A stretch of 64,000 nt of DNA, from the NCBI RefSeq assembly GCF_000828895.1, contig NZ_AP014568.1:595699-659698 (forward strand), in the 5' to 3' direction. This DNA comes from Serpentinimonas raichei (lineage in GTDB: Bacteria; Pseudomonadota; Gammaproteobacteria; Burkholderiales; Burkholderiaceae_C). The notes beneath the pieces are model-generated. The model searched no databases and was not told the DNA's origin. It saw nothing but the letters and a program-made list of their open reading frames with translations. The translations under genes were made by a program, and so were the position numbers. This document shows positions 1 through 9,651 of this stretch, piece by piece (positions within the stretch are counted from its first letter, which is position 1; every line of letters starts with the position of its first letter).

Positions 1-1
1 C

Positions 2-262
2 GCCGCCCCCGACGACATCGACTGGGCCGACGAACTGCGCCTGGCGCTGGAAGAGCGCGCCAGCATGTCGCCCGATGCCCTCACCGGACTTGAAGCCAAT
101 CTGCGTTTTGGGCCGCATGAAAACATGGCCACCCGCATTTTTGGGCGCCTCAGCGCCTGGCAAAACTGGGTCTTTCAGCGCCCCAACGCTGTGGGCGAAA
201 AAGGGGCATTGAAGGTCTATGGCAAAGGCGAGCGCGCCGCGTTCGACTGGAACAGGGTTTGA
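2..262 (+). CDS. boxC: BoxC, benzoyl-CoA-dihydrodiol lyase (3' end only)
   Basis: Only the C-terminal 86 residues lie in the window, reading from base 2 to a TGA at 260-262. The tail contains FGRLSAWQNWVFQRPNAVG and ends AFDWNRV, which matches the conserved C-terminus of BoxC. The family is a crotonase-fold enzyme that opens the ring of 2,3-epoxybenzoyl-CoA hydrolytically, releasing formate and a semialdehyde-CoA. It lies 18 bp before boxB on the same strand, so it belongs to the box operon. The fragment is too short to judge active-site residues. Confidence 0.9.
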   Translation, partial: AAPDDIDWADELRLALEERASMSPDALTGLEANLRFGPHENMATRIFGRLSAWQNWVFQRPNAVGEKGALKVYGKGERAAFDWNRV

Positions 263-280
263 CACCACAAGGAGATCAGC

Positions 281-1708
<1,428 letters not shown>

Positions 1709-1710
1709 CT

Positions 1711-1747
1711 GTGGACGCGCCCGCACCCCGACTGAGGGCGTGTCCAC
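1711..1747 (+). repeat. 37-nt inverted repeat after boxB stop
   Basis: Two 12-nt arms, 1711-1722 and 1736-1747, pair with a single mismatch around a 13-nt loop, beginning 2 nt after the boxB stop. There is no T-run after it, so it is not a classical intrinsic terminator. It could stabilise or process the mRNA between boxB and boxA. Confidence 0.7.
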
Positions 1748-1926
1748 CCCCCGCCAAGGGGCGATGCCTGCGGCCTGGCAAAGCCAGTTCCGCGGCATCA
1801 CGGGATGGGTCAGGCGCTCCGGCACAGCCCGGGGTGCGTCTGTGCCCGAGCCACTTTTGCCCGAGGCGCGGTGCGGTGCGGACGGCGCAGAGAGGTTAAC
1901 GAGCAACTGGCCGCAGGCCGGCGAGG

Positions 1927-1955
1927 GACACGAACGCAGCGAGCTGCGCTGTGTC
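1927..1955 (+). repeat. Bipartite hairpin upstream of boxA
   Basis: GACAC at 1927-1931 pairs with GTGTC at 1951-1955. Inside it CGCAG pairs with CTGCG around a 4-nt loop, with a small internal bulge. It sits about 90 bp before boxA. It resembles the short palindromic intergenic elements common in this group of bacteria; its function is unknown. Confidence 0.5.
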
Positions 1956-2041
1956 GCGTGCTGCCACGTCAACGCAAAAACACCCCTTCGAACTTTCTAC
2001 CGAACTCAGAACTACACTGCCAAAAAACCACGGAGACTTCC

Positions 2042-3382
2042 ATGAACGCGCCCGCTGAATTGGCTGTGATCAAGCAACACCTGATCGATCCTGAAATTTG
2101 CATCCGCTGCAACACCTGCGAAGCCATCTGCCCGGTGCAGGCCATCACGCACGACTCGCGCAACTACGTGGTGGACGCTGAAAAGTGCAACTGGTGCAAC
2201 GACTGCATCGCGCCGTGCCCAACGGGTTCGATCGACAACTACCGCACCATGCCGCGCGCCAAAGCCTATACGCTGGCCGAGCAGCTCACCTGGGACGCAT
2301 TGCCGGCAGAGCTCTCGGCTCAAGAGCGCAAAGCGCTGGTGGGCGACGACACGGCTGGCGAGGCGGCACCGGAGGCCGCGGTCGAGGCCGCTGTGGTGGT
2401 CAATCCCACTGGGCAGACCGGGTTCCACTCAAGCGCTTATGGTGCCAGCGTGCCACCTTGGAGTGCGGCACACGCCTACACCAACCTCTACGGACCCAAG
2501 GCCGCACAGAAAACCGTCACCGCCACCGTGGCCGGCAATGTGCGCGTGACCGAGGTTGGTATACAGGCCGGTCATGACTATGACACGCACCACATCGTGC
2601 TCGACTTCGGTGCCATGCCGTTTCCGGTGCTGGAAGGCCAGTCCATCGGCATCATCCCGCCCGGCCTTGACGCCAAAGGCAAGCCGCACCATGCGCGGCA
2701 GTATTCCATTGCCAGCCCCCGCAACGGCGAGCGCCCGGGTTACAACAACCTGTCGCTCACCATCAAGCGCGTGCTCGAAGACCACCAAGGCCAGCCTGTG
2801 CGCGGCGTGGCCAGCAACTTCATGTGCGACCTGCAGGTCGGCGACAAGGTCGAGGTGATCGGACCGTTCGGCAGCAGCTTCCTCATGCCCAACCACCCCA
2901 AGAGCCACATTGTGATGATCTGCACCGGCACCGGTAGCGCACCCATGCGCGCCATGACCGAGTGGCGACGGCGCTTGCGCGCGCAAGCGCTGGCAAAGGC
3001 CGAGCGAGCCGGAGCCGCATGGGAGTCGGACTACCAAGGCGGTAAACTGATGTTGTTCTTTGGCGCCCGCACGCAGCAGGAATTGCCCTACTTCGGACCG
3101 CTGCAGAACCTGCCCAAGGACTTCATCGACATCAACTTTGCCTTCAGCCGCACTTCGGGCCAACCCAAGCGCTATGTGCAGCACGCCATGGTCGAACGCG
3201 CCCCCGATTTGAGCGCGTTGCTGGTCGATCCCAATGCCTATTTTTACGTTTGCGGTCTCAAGGTGATGGAGGAGGGCGTCTTGCTCGCGCTGCGCGACAT
3301 CGCACACGGGGCCGGGCTGGATTGGTCAGCGCTCAGCGCGGCGCTCAAGCGCGAAGGCAGGCTGCACCTCGAAACGTACTGA
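2042..3382 (+). CDS. boxA: BoxA, benzoyl-CoA 2,3-epoxidase reductase subunit
   Basis: 446 aa from the ATG at 2042. The N-terminus carries two [4Fe-4S] ferredoxin clusters: C20-C23-C26-C30 and C49-C52-C55-C59. An alanine-rich linker follows, then a ferredoxin-NADP reductase-type module with a flavin-binding RQYSIASP motif and the nucleotide-binding [14 protein letters not shown]. BoxA passes electrons from NADPH through FAD and the Fe-S centres to BoxB. The frame is open upstream to 1805, but the chosen start places the first cluster where the family has it and has a weak GGAG before it. Confidence 0.95.
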   Translation: MNAPAELAVIKQHLIDPEICIRCNTCEAICPVQAITHDSRNYVVDAEKCNWCNDCIAPCPTGSIDNYRTMPRAKAYTLAEQLTWDALPAELSAQERKALVGDDTAGEAAPEAAVEAAVVVNPTGQTGFHSSAYGASVPPWSAAHAYTNLYGPKAAQKTVTATVAGNVRVTEVGIQAGHDYDTHHIVLDFGAMPFPVLEGQSIGIIPPGLDAKGKPHHARQYSIASPRNGERPGYNNLSLTIKRVLEDHQGQPVRGVASNFMCDLQVGDKVEVIGPFGSSFLMPNHPKSHIVMICTGTGSAPMRAMTEWRRRLRAQALAKAERAGAAWESDYQGGKLMLFFGARTQQELPYFGPLQNLPKDFIDINFAFSRTSGQPKRYVQHAMVERAPDLSALLVDPNAYFYVCGLKVMEEGVLLALRDIAHGAGLDWSALSAALKREGRLHLETY

Positions 3383-3392
3383 TCGGTGCGCA

Positions 3393-3408
3393 GGGCTGGG
3401 TGCAGCCC
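3393..3408. terminator. Possible bidirectional hairpin between boxA and the TRAP gene
   Basis: GGGCTG pairs with CAGCCC around a 4-nt loop in the 46-bp gap between two converging genes. No T-run follows on either strand, so a terminator role is only inferred from the position. Confidence 0.3.
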
Positions 3409-3428
3409 GGCCCTGGCCGGGGGGCGCT

Positions 3429-4472
3429 TCAGGCCCGGCTGTGTTTCTCGATCAGACGGCGTGCGTTGGCCAGCAGCTCGCGGCCGTTGAAGCCACGCCG
3501 ATCCATGTCCTGCACCCAGTTGACCTCCACCGGGCGCGCCTGACGCCGGAACTCCTGCGCCTCCACCCCGCGGATGGTGTTGATCCGGTTGCCGCGCTCT
3601 TGGGCGATGCGGCGCGCGGGGGCGTCACCCGATTCTTGGCCGCGGCCCAAGGCGGCCGAGGCTTCGATGCCGGTGTTGGCGTCGATCACGCGCTTGAGGT
3701 CGGGCGGCAGTGCGTCGTAGCGGCGCTGGTTCATGGCCATCACGAAGGTGGTGGTGTAGAGCGCACCACCAGCAGGGTCGAACTCGCTGTGGAATTGCAC
3801 CATCTCCTGCACCCGAATCGAGGGCACGATTTCCCATGGAATCATGGTGCCATCGATTACGCCGCGCGACAGCGCCTCGGGGATTTGCGGCAGCGCCATG
3901 CCCACCGGGGTAGCCCCCAAGTGGCCAAGCAAGGCGGTGATCATGCGCGTTGGGCCGCGCATGCGCAGGCCGCGCAGATCGTCCGGGCGCGTGATGGCGC
4001 GTTCCCGAACATGGAATACGCCCGGTCCGTGAACGTGAAACGCCAGGGAGCGAACCCCGCGAAATTCATCGGCGGCATGGGTCTGGATGTATTCCCAGAA
4101 AGCGCGCGAGGTCGCGCCAGCGTTGCTCATCATGAAGGGCAGCTCATACACCTCGGAGCGCGGAAAGCGCCCCGGGGTGAGGCCAGGCATGGCCCAGACC
4201 ACATCGGCCAAGCCGTCACGGGCCTGATCGAACAGTTGCCCCGGGTTGCCGCCCAACTGCATGGAGGGAAAGTGTTCGAAGCGGATGCGTCCGCCGGATT
4301 CGTTCTGGATCTTTTGCATCCAGGGCAGCAGGGCGTTGTTCCAGACCCCAGAGGTGCCCGTTACAAAGGTGTGAAACCGGAGTGTGACGCTTTGCTGGGC
4401 AAAGCCAATCAAAGCCGGGGCACCAAGTGCCACGGCAGTGCCGGACTGAAGCAGGGTTCTGCGTGAAAACAT
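3429..4472 (-). CDS. TRAP transporter solute-binding protein (DctP family)
   Basis: 347 aa. The N-terminus SRRTLLQSG followed by a hydrophobic stretch is a signal peptide of Tat-like type, so the protein is periplasmic. LRFHTFVTGTSGVWN and the later ELPFMMSN and IPWEIVPSIR regions fit DctP-type extracytoplasmic receptors, which deliver organic acids to a DctQM permease. No DctQ or DctM gene is adjacent, so it is an orphan receptor here. GAGGAG lies 6 nt before the ATG. It converges on the box operon, so an aromatic or dicarboxylic acid ligand is possible but unproven. Confidence 0.88.
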   Translation of the reverse strand: MFSRRTLLQSGTAVALGAPALIGFAQQSVTLRFHTFVTGTSGVWNNALLPWMQKIQNESGGRIRFEHFPSMQLGGNPGQLFDQARDGLADVVWAMPGLTPGRFPRSEVYELPFMMSNAGATSRAFWEYIQTHAADEFRGVRSLAFHVHGPGVFHVRERAITRPDDLRGLRMRGPTRMITALLGHLGATPVGMALPQIPEALSRGVIDGTMIPWEIVPSIRVQEMVQFHSEFDPAGGALYTTTFVMAMNQRRYDALPPDLKRVIDANTGIEASAALGRGQESGDAPARRIAQERGNRINTIRGVEAQEFRRQARPVEVNWVQDMDRRGFNGRELLANARRLIEKHSRA

Positions 4473-4561
4473 GATGGGCTCCTCTGGGGTCCCGGGCGAT
4501 CCCGGACGGGTGGTTGAAAACGGGCATGGGCGCAGATGTACGGTGCTGCGTCACGAGCACT

Positions 4562-4591
4562 ATAATGCATATAGAAGGAAAAATGTGTCAT
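4562..4591 (-). promoter_or_regulatory. Possible promoter of the TRAP receptor gene
   Basis: On the minus strand ATGACA (4591-4586) is followed after 18 nt by CATTAT (4567-4562), a fair sigma-70-like pair, leaving a leader of roughly 80 nt before the ATG at 4472. The 4473-4763 intergenic stretch holds this and the motif upstream of the old yellow enzyme gene; I see no gene in it. Confidence 0.35.
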
Positions 4592-4723
4592 ATTGAGGCC
4601 CGCTGGCATCAGTGAATTCCATTAGGTGAATTCCCTTGGTGGCCGTTTGCCAGGTCTTCCAAGCCTTGGGTTTGACGCGGCTGCAGCGGTTTACGATGGC
4701 GCGGGTTTGGCGGCGCCTGCTCT

Positions 4724-4734
4724 GATGGACAATG
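4724..4734 (+). promoter_or_regulatory. GATGGACAATG box, probable -10 region
   Basis: The 11-mer ends 29 nt before the ATG at 4764 and includes a GACAAT hexamer. The same sequence, or a one-base variant, stands at a similar distance before the genes at 28762 and 52052. No good -35 hexamer is visible at standard spacing. Confidence 0.35.
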
Positions 4735-4763
4735 CGGTATCCCTCCTTTTCGGTGCACCCAGC

Positions 4764-5867
4764 ATGACCCATCTTTTCGAACCCATCCGCGCCGGCCAAC
4801 TGGCCTTGTCCAACCGCATCGTCATGGCCCCGCTGACGCGCAACCGCGCGCCAAGGGCCGTGCCCACGGCGCTCATGGCCAGCTACTACCAGCAGCGCGC
4901 CAGCGCCGGCTTGCTGATCTCGGAAGCCACCGCCATCAGCCAGCAGGGCCAAGGCTATGCCGACGTGCCCGGCCTCTACGCCCCCGAGCAGATTGCCGGC
5001 TGGAAGCGCGTCACGGATGCGGTGCACGCCAGTGGCGGCAAGATCGTGACCCAGCTCTGGCACGTGGGCCGTGTTTCGCACACCAGCTTGCAGCCCAGTG
5101 GCGGCGCGCCGGTCGCACCCTCGGCCATCCGCGCCCAAACCAAGACGGTGCTGATCCAAGACGGGGCGGCGTCTTTCGTCGACACCTCCGAGCCGCGTGC
5201 GCTCGAGCTGGCCGAAATTCCCGGCCTCGTCGAGGACTACCGCAAGGCCGCGCTGGCCGCCATCGAAGCCGGCTTTGATGGGGTAGAAATCCACGCCGCC
5301 AACGGCTACCTGATCGATCAGTTCCTGAAAACCGGCAGCAACCAGCGCACCGACGCCTACGGCGGCTCGATTCCGAACCGGGCCCGGCTGCTGCTCGAGG
5401 TGGTGCAGGCGGTGAGCGCGGCCATCGGCGGTGGCCGCACCGGCATCCGCCTGTCGCCCGTGACGCCGGCCAACGATGTGCTCGATGCCGACCCGCAGCC
5501 GCTGTTCGAGCACGTGGTGCGCCAGCTCGCCCCGCTGGGCTTGGCCTATCTGCACCTGATCGAGGGTGCCACTGGCGGCGCGCGCGCGCTCACCGACCGC
5601 CCCTTCGATTACGCCGCCCTGCGCGCCAGCTACCGCGCCGCCGGTGGCCAGGGGGCATGGATGGTCAACAACGGCTACGACCTGGCACTGGCGCAGAGCG
5701 CCTTGCAAAGCGGCGCCGACCTCGTGGCCTTTGGCAAAGCCTACATCGCCAACCCCGACCTCGTGGCGCGCCTGCAACAGGGTGGCCCGTTCAATGAGCC
5801 CGATCGCAGCACCTTTTACGGCGGCGGCGCCAAAGGCTACACCGACTACCCGGCGCTCACGGCTTAA
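4764..5867 (+). CDS. nemA: Old yellow enzyme family alkene reductase (NemA-like)
   Basis: 367 aa, close to E. coli NemA (365 aa). It is a TIM-barrel FMN flavoprotein that uses NADPH to reduce activated C=C bonds, maleimides or nitro compounds. The N-terminus MTHLFEPIRAG and NRIVMAPLTRNRA are typical, and the ligand-binding pair is H177/N180 in IHAANGYL, so His-Asn rather than the His-His seen in some NemA relatives. The open frame extends upstream to 4626, but the family begins at the ATG at 4764. True substrates cannot be read from the sequence. Confidence 0.92.
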   Translation: MTHLFEPIRAGQLALSNRIVMAPLTRNRAPRAVPTALMASYYQQRASAGLLISEATAISQQGQGYADVPGLYAPEQIAGWKRVTDAVHASGGKIVTQLWHVGRVSHTSLQPSGGAPVAPSAIRAQTKTVLIQDGAASFVDTSEPRALELAEIPGLVEDYRKAALAAIEAGFDGVEIHAANGYLIDQFLKTGSNQRTDAYGGSIPNRARLLLEVVQAVSAAIGGGRTGIRLSPVTPANDVLDADPQPLFEHVVRQLAPLGLAYLHLIEGATGGARALTDRPFDYAALRASYRAAGGQGAWMVNNGYDLALAQSALQSGADLVAFGKAYIANPDLVARLQQGGPFNEPDRSTFYGGGAKGYTDYPALTA

Positions 5868-5911
5868 GCAAGCGGTGGGAGGCTGGCACCCCGGTTTATC
5901 CTCATGGCCCC

Positions 5912-6598
5912 ATGAAGCTGTACAACTACTTTCGCTCCAGCACCTCGTTTAGGGTGCGCATCGCGCTCAACCTAAAGGGCTTGGACTGCGAGTACGCGTC
6001 GGTGCACCTGGCACGCGGCGAGCAGCGCGAAGCGGCCTACCGCGCCCTCAGCCCCGATGGGCTGGTGCCGCTGCTCGATCTGCAGGGGGTGCCGGAACCG
6101 GGGCTATTAAGCCAGTCGATGGCCATCATCGAGTACCTCGACGAGGTCTATCCGCAACCGCCCCTGCTGCCGCCCGATCCGCTGGGGCGCTCGCGCGTGC
6201 GGGCGCTGGCGCAGAGCGTGGCCTGCGAGATGCACCCGATCAATAACCTGCGCGTGCTCAAGTACCTGGCGCAGCCGCTGGGGCTTAACGAGGAGCAGCG
6301 CGCCGCCTGGTACAACCACTGGGTGGTGCAGGGTCTGCTGGCCTACGAGCAGCGGCTGCGCGAATTGCAGGCCGAACGCGCCGCACGCGCCTTGCCGCCT
6401 GCGCGCTACTCCTACGGCGACGCGCCCAGCTTGGCCGACTGCTGCCTGGTGCCGCAACTGATCAATGGGCGCCGCTTCGGCCTGTCCTACGATGCGCTCG
6501 ACATCCCCCTGACGCTTGCGGTGCTGCAGGCTTGCCTAGAGCTCGACGCCTTTCGCCGCGCCCTGCCCGAGAACTGCCCCGATGCCCCCCCAGTCTGA
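5912..6598 (+). CDS. maiA: Maleylacetoacetate isomerase (GST zeta class)
   Basis: 228 aa. KLYNYFRSSTSFRVRIALN is the zeta-class glutathione S-transferase start, with the catalytic serine and cysteine-like SSTS region, followed by the all-helical C-terminal domain (PSLADCCLVPQL). The enzyme isomerises maleylacetoacetate or maleylpyruvate to the fumaryl form using glutathione, in tyrosine/homogentisate or gentisate breakdown. The expected fumarylacetoacetase or dioxygenase is not adjacent. The 3' end overlaps the next gene by 17 bp, so the two are probably co-translated. Confidence 0.9.
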   Translation: MKLYNYFRSSTSFRVRIALNLKGLDCEYASVHLARGEQREAAYRALSPDGLVPLLDLQGVPEPGLLSQSMAIIEYLDEVYPQPPLLPPDPLGRSRVRALAQSVACEMHPINNLRVLKYLAQPLGLNEEQRAAWYNHWVVQGLLAYEQRLRELQAERAARALPPARYSYGDAPSLADCCLVPQLINGRRFGLSYDALDIPLTLAVLQACLELDAFRRALPENCPDAPPV

Positions 6599-7451
6599 TC
6601 CCCACCCCTCGGCCATCGGTTGGCTGCCCGCCCACGCCCCTTGGCCGGCCGGGGTAGCGGCTGGCATCACGCAGCGCAGCGGCGGCGTGTCGGCGCCGCC
6701 GTGGGACAGCCTCAACCTGGGCGACCACGTCGGCGACGACCCCATCCACGTGCAAGCCAACCGCCAGCGCCTGGCCGATGGCTTGGCCATGCGAGCGGTG
6801 TTTATGCGCCAGGTGCACGGCAACGCGGTGTTGCACCTGCAGGCCGACACGCCCGACGGCCTCACCGCCGACGCCTGCTGGACCGACCAACCCGGCCTGG
6901 CCTGCACCGTGCTGGTGGCCGATTGCCTGCCGCTGCTGCTGGCCGCACCCGATGGCGCCAGTGTGGCGGCGGTGCATGCCGGCTGGCGTGGCTTGGCTGG
7001 GCAGGGCGTGTCGCAGGGCCGGGCACAGGGCCAGGGCGTGCTGGAGGCCCTGTGTGCGGCTTGGCCGGCGGCGCAGCACCCGAGCCAACGCGCTGCGATT
7101 CAGGTCTGGTTGGGGCCGTGCATCGGGCCGCAGCGCTTCGAGGTCGGGCCCGAGGTGCGGCAAGCCTTTGTCTCGCACGACCCGGCGGCGGCGGCGTGTT
7201 TTGTGCCGCTGCCGGGGCTGCCGGCCTTGGGTGAAAGGGTGGCTGCTGCGGCGCCCAAATACCTGGCCGATCTGCCCGCCTTGGCGCGCCAGCGCCTAGC
7301 CGCCTTGGGCTTTGAGCGTGTGGTGGGCAACGACGGCGGCGCCGACTGGTGCACCGCCAGCCAGCCTTCACGGTTCTTTTCGCATCGGCGCGATGGGGCT
7401 AGGCTCGGCAGCAGCGGGCGCATGGCGGCCTGCATCGCTTGCCAGGCCTGA
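6582..7451 (+). CDS. pgeF: PgeF/YfiH family protein (laccase domain, purine nucleoside phosphorylase-like)
   Basis: 289 aa. The family signature appears in order: LNLGDHVGDD, RQVHGNAV, VLVADCLPLLL and AAVHAGWRGLAGQ, then WLGPCIGPQRFEVG. The Zn-binding H and C residues of these motifs are all present. Members have been reported to correct misincorporated amino acids in peptidoglycan precursors or to act on purine nucleosides, so the symbol is tentative. It starts inside maiA and its last 84 bp overlap the antisense gene at 7368-7742. Confidence 0.88.
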   Translation: MPPQSDPHPSAIGWLPAHAPWPAGVAAGITQRSGGVSAPPWDSLNLGDHVGDDPIHVQANRQRLADGLAMRAVFMRQVHGNAVLHLQADTPDGLTADACWTDQPGLACTVLVADCLPLLLAAPDGASVAAVHAGWRGLAGQGVSQGRAQGQGVLEALCAAWPAAQHPSQRAAIQVWLGPCIGPQRFEVGPEVRQAFVSHDPAAAACFVPLPGLPALGERVAAAAPKYLADLPALARQRLAALGFERVVGNDGGADWCTASQPSRFFSHRRDGARLGSSGRMAACIACQA

Positions 7452-7742
7452 ATCGGAGTTGGATTCTGGGCTGGATGGGGGCGTCGGGCCCGCTGATGCC
7501 TCGGCCGGCTTCGAGGCGGCTTCGGCCTCTTGCTGCGCCTTGCGCCGCAAGGGGCCGGTCATCAGGTAAACCATGAGGGCCAATGGAAGCAAACCGTAAA
7601 AAAACAGCGTCATAATGGCTGCAAACAGGGTGCCCGTGGGGCTGGTGGCTACCGAGGCGGCCATCAGCACCACCACATAAAGCCAAGCGATGACGATTAC
7701 GTACAGAAACAACATGGGGAATGCGCGTGTTTTGGGGTCCAA
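7368..7742 (-). CDS. Small membrane protein, two predicted TM helices
   Basis: 124 aa. Two hydrophobic segments (about residues 10-32 and 38-62) are followed by a basic TGPLRRKAQQEAE stretch and a long Pro/Ala/Ser-rich cytoplasmic tail. It resembles unnamed inner-membrane proteins I associate with related genomes, but I assign no function. It diverges from phaC and its disordered 3' end lies antisense to the last 84 bp of the PgeF gene. ATG codons at residues 1 and 10 are both possible starts. Confidence 0.65.
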   Translation of the reverse strand: MDPKTRAFPMLFLYVIVIAWLYVVVLMAASVATSPTGTLFAAIMTLFFYGLLPLALMVYLMTGPLRRKAQQEAEAASKPAEASAGPTPPSSPESNSDSGLASDAGRHAPAAAEPSPIAPMRKEP

Positions 7743-7857
7743 ACAGGGCCCGCCTTTGGGCTTACCGTTCGCGGGCTGGTTGACAGCGCAGACTGTAGCG
7801 CGAAGCGGTTAGCCACACCCGCACCCATAAACCCATGCCCTTTACTAGGAGATAACC

Positions 7858-9609
7858 ATGAACACCCCCCAAAACCCTTGGCTGCAAGCGGCGCAGCAGT
7901 TCCAGCAGTCGGCGCTGCAGCAGTGGGGCCAGATGTTGCAGGCCAACCCGGCTGCCGCCACCCCGCAACCGGCTTTCACCCCCTTTGCCGCCCCCGGCGG
8001 GGTCGATCTGAACGAAATGCTCTCCAAAGTGGCGGGGCACCCGGTGCAGATCGAGCCTGCGCGGCTGCTGCAAATCCAGAGCGACTACTTGAAGGACCTC
8101 GCGCAACTCTGGAGCCAGGGCGTGCAGGTCAAGCCGCCCCAAGACAAACGCTTTGCCGCACCAGCGTGGAGCAGCAACCCGCTGTCGGCCTACGCGGCAG
8201 CGGCCTACCAGCTCAACGCCCGCACCCTGGTGGCGCTGGCCGATGCGGTGCAGGCCGACGCCAAAACGCGCGCGCGCATCCAGTTTGCCGTGTTGCAGTG
8301 GATCGAGGCCAGCGCGCCCAGCAACTTCCTGGCCTTCAATGCCGAGGCGCAGCAAAAAGCCCTCGTAACCAAAGGCGAGAGCCTGAGCCAGGGCATCAAA
8401 AACCTGCTGCACGACCTGGAGCAGGGCCATGTCTCGATGACCGACGAGAGCGCCTTTGAAGTCGGCAAAAACGTCGCCACCACCGAGGGCCAGGTGGTGT
8501 TCGAGAACGAGCTGTTCCAGCTCATCCAGTACAAACCCTTGACCGAGCAGGTGCACCAGCGCCCCTTTTTGCTGGTGCCACCGTGCATCAACAAGTTCTA
8601 CATCCTCGATTTGCAGCCCGAGAACTCGCTGGTGCGCTACGCGGTCGAGCAGGGCATGACCACCTTCGTGGTGAGCTGGTGCAACCCGGACGCCTCGCTG
8701 GCCCACAAAACCTGGGACGACTACATCGAAGACGCGCTCATCAAGGCCATCGCCGTGGTGCGCGAAATCACCCGCGCCGAGCAAATCAACGCGCTTGGTT
8801 TTTGCGTCGGCGGCACCATGCTGGGCACGGCGCTGGCGGTGTTGGCGGCGCGCGGCGAAAAGCCGGTGGCCAGCGCCACCTTCCTGACCGCCTTCTTGGA
8901 TTTTTCCGACACCGGCGTGCTCGATGTGTTCATCGACGAAAACTCCGTGCGCCTGCGCGAGCAGCAGTTTGCCAACGGCGGTCTGATGCCGGGGCGCGAT
9001 CTGGCCACCACCTTCAGCTTTCTGCGCCCCACCGATCTGGTCTGGAACTACGTGGTGGGCAACTACCTCAAGGGCGAAACCCCGCCGCCCTTCGATTTGC
9101 TGTACTGGAACAGCGACAGCACCAACCTGCCCGGACCCTACTACGCCTGGTATCTGCGCCACACCTATTTGCAAAACCAGCTCTGCCAGCCGGGCGCGCT
9201 CAGCGTCTGCGGCCAGCCGGTGGACTTGGGCCGCATCGACATTCCGGTCTATATCTACGGCTCGCGCGAAGACCACATCGTCCCCATCGCCGGGGCCTAC
9301 GCCAGCACCCAGCATCTGCCGGGCCCGAAACGCTTCGTGATGGGGGCCTCGGGGCACATCGCGGGTGTCATCAACCCGGCCCGCAAGGGCAAACGCAGCC
9401 ATTGGGTGGGCTCGACCGAGCAGTTCCCGCCCCAACTCGACGGCTGGCTCGCCAGCGCCACCGAGCGCCCTGGCAGTTGGTGGACCGACTGGTCGGAATG
9501 GCTCAAGGGCCATGCCGGCGCGTTGGTGGCCGCACCCAAGGGCTACGGCAACCGCACATACAAGGCCATCGAGCCGGCCCCGGGCCGCTATGTCAAGGTC
9601 AAGGCCTGA
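7858..9609 (+). CDS. phaC: Class I poly(3-hydroxyalkanoate) synthase
   Basis: 583 aa, normal for class I PhaC. It polymerises (R)-3-hydroxyacyl-CoA into polyester granules. The lipase-like box GFCVGG carries the nucleophile C316, and the other triad members are D472 (SREDHIVP) and H500 (ASGHIAGV). The N-terminal region (about 100 residues) is Gln/Ala-rich, as usual for granule-associated synthases. AGGAG lies just before the ATG. phaA and phaB follow on the same strand, making a complete acetyl-CoA to polyhydroxybutyrate pathway. Confidence 0.97.
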   Translation: MNTPQNPWLQAAQQFQQSALQQWGQMLQANPAAATPQPAFTPFAAPGGVDLNEMLSKVAGHPVQIEPARLLQIQSDYLKDLAQLWSQGVQVKPPQDKRFAAPAWSSNPLSAYAAAAYQLNARTLVALADAVQADAKTRARIQFAVLQWIEASAPSNFLAFNAEAQQKALVTKGESLSQGIKNLLHDLEQGHVSMTDESAFEVGKNVATTEGQVVFENELFQLIQYKPLTEQVHQRPFLLVPPCINKFYILDLQPENSLVRYAVEQGMTTFVVSWCNPDASLAHKTWDDYIEDALIKAIAVVREITRAEQINALGFCVGGTMLGTALAVLAARGEKPVASATFLTAFLDFSDTGVLDVFIDENSVRLREQQFANGGLMPGRDLATTFSFLRPTDLVWNYVVGNYLKGETPPPFDLLYWNSDSTNLPGPYYAWYLRHTYLQNQLCQPGALSVCGQPVDLGRIDIPVYIYGSREDHIVPIAGAYASTQHLPGPKRFVMGASGHIAGVINPARKGKRSHWVGSTEQFPPQLDGWLASATERPGSWWTDWSEWLKGHAGALVAAPKGYGNRTYKAIEPAPGRYVKVKA

Positions 9610-9651
9610 ACTTTTTTACCCTTTCGATTCAACCGCAACAGGAGAGCACAC

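Larger units (their letters stand above)
1709..2041 (+). other. Structured spacer between boxB and boxA
   Basis: This 333-bp stretch has no convincing gene. The boxA frame stays open back into it from about 1805, but that part resembles no BoxA N-terminus and lacks conserved motifs. It contains two strong inverted repeats, listed separately, and ends in an AT-richer leader just before boxA. It may hold a processing site, a partial terminator or an internal boxA promoter. Tight spacing elsewhere in the operon makes it stand out. Confidence 0.6.

Noticed and set aside
1805..2041. N-terminal extension of BoxA from 1805
   Set aside because: The extra residues are Arg-rich and unlike any BoxA; the start at 2042 fits the family length and the position of the first Fe-S cluster.
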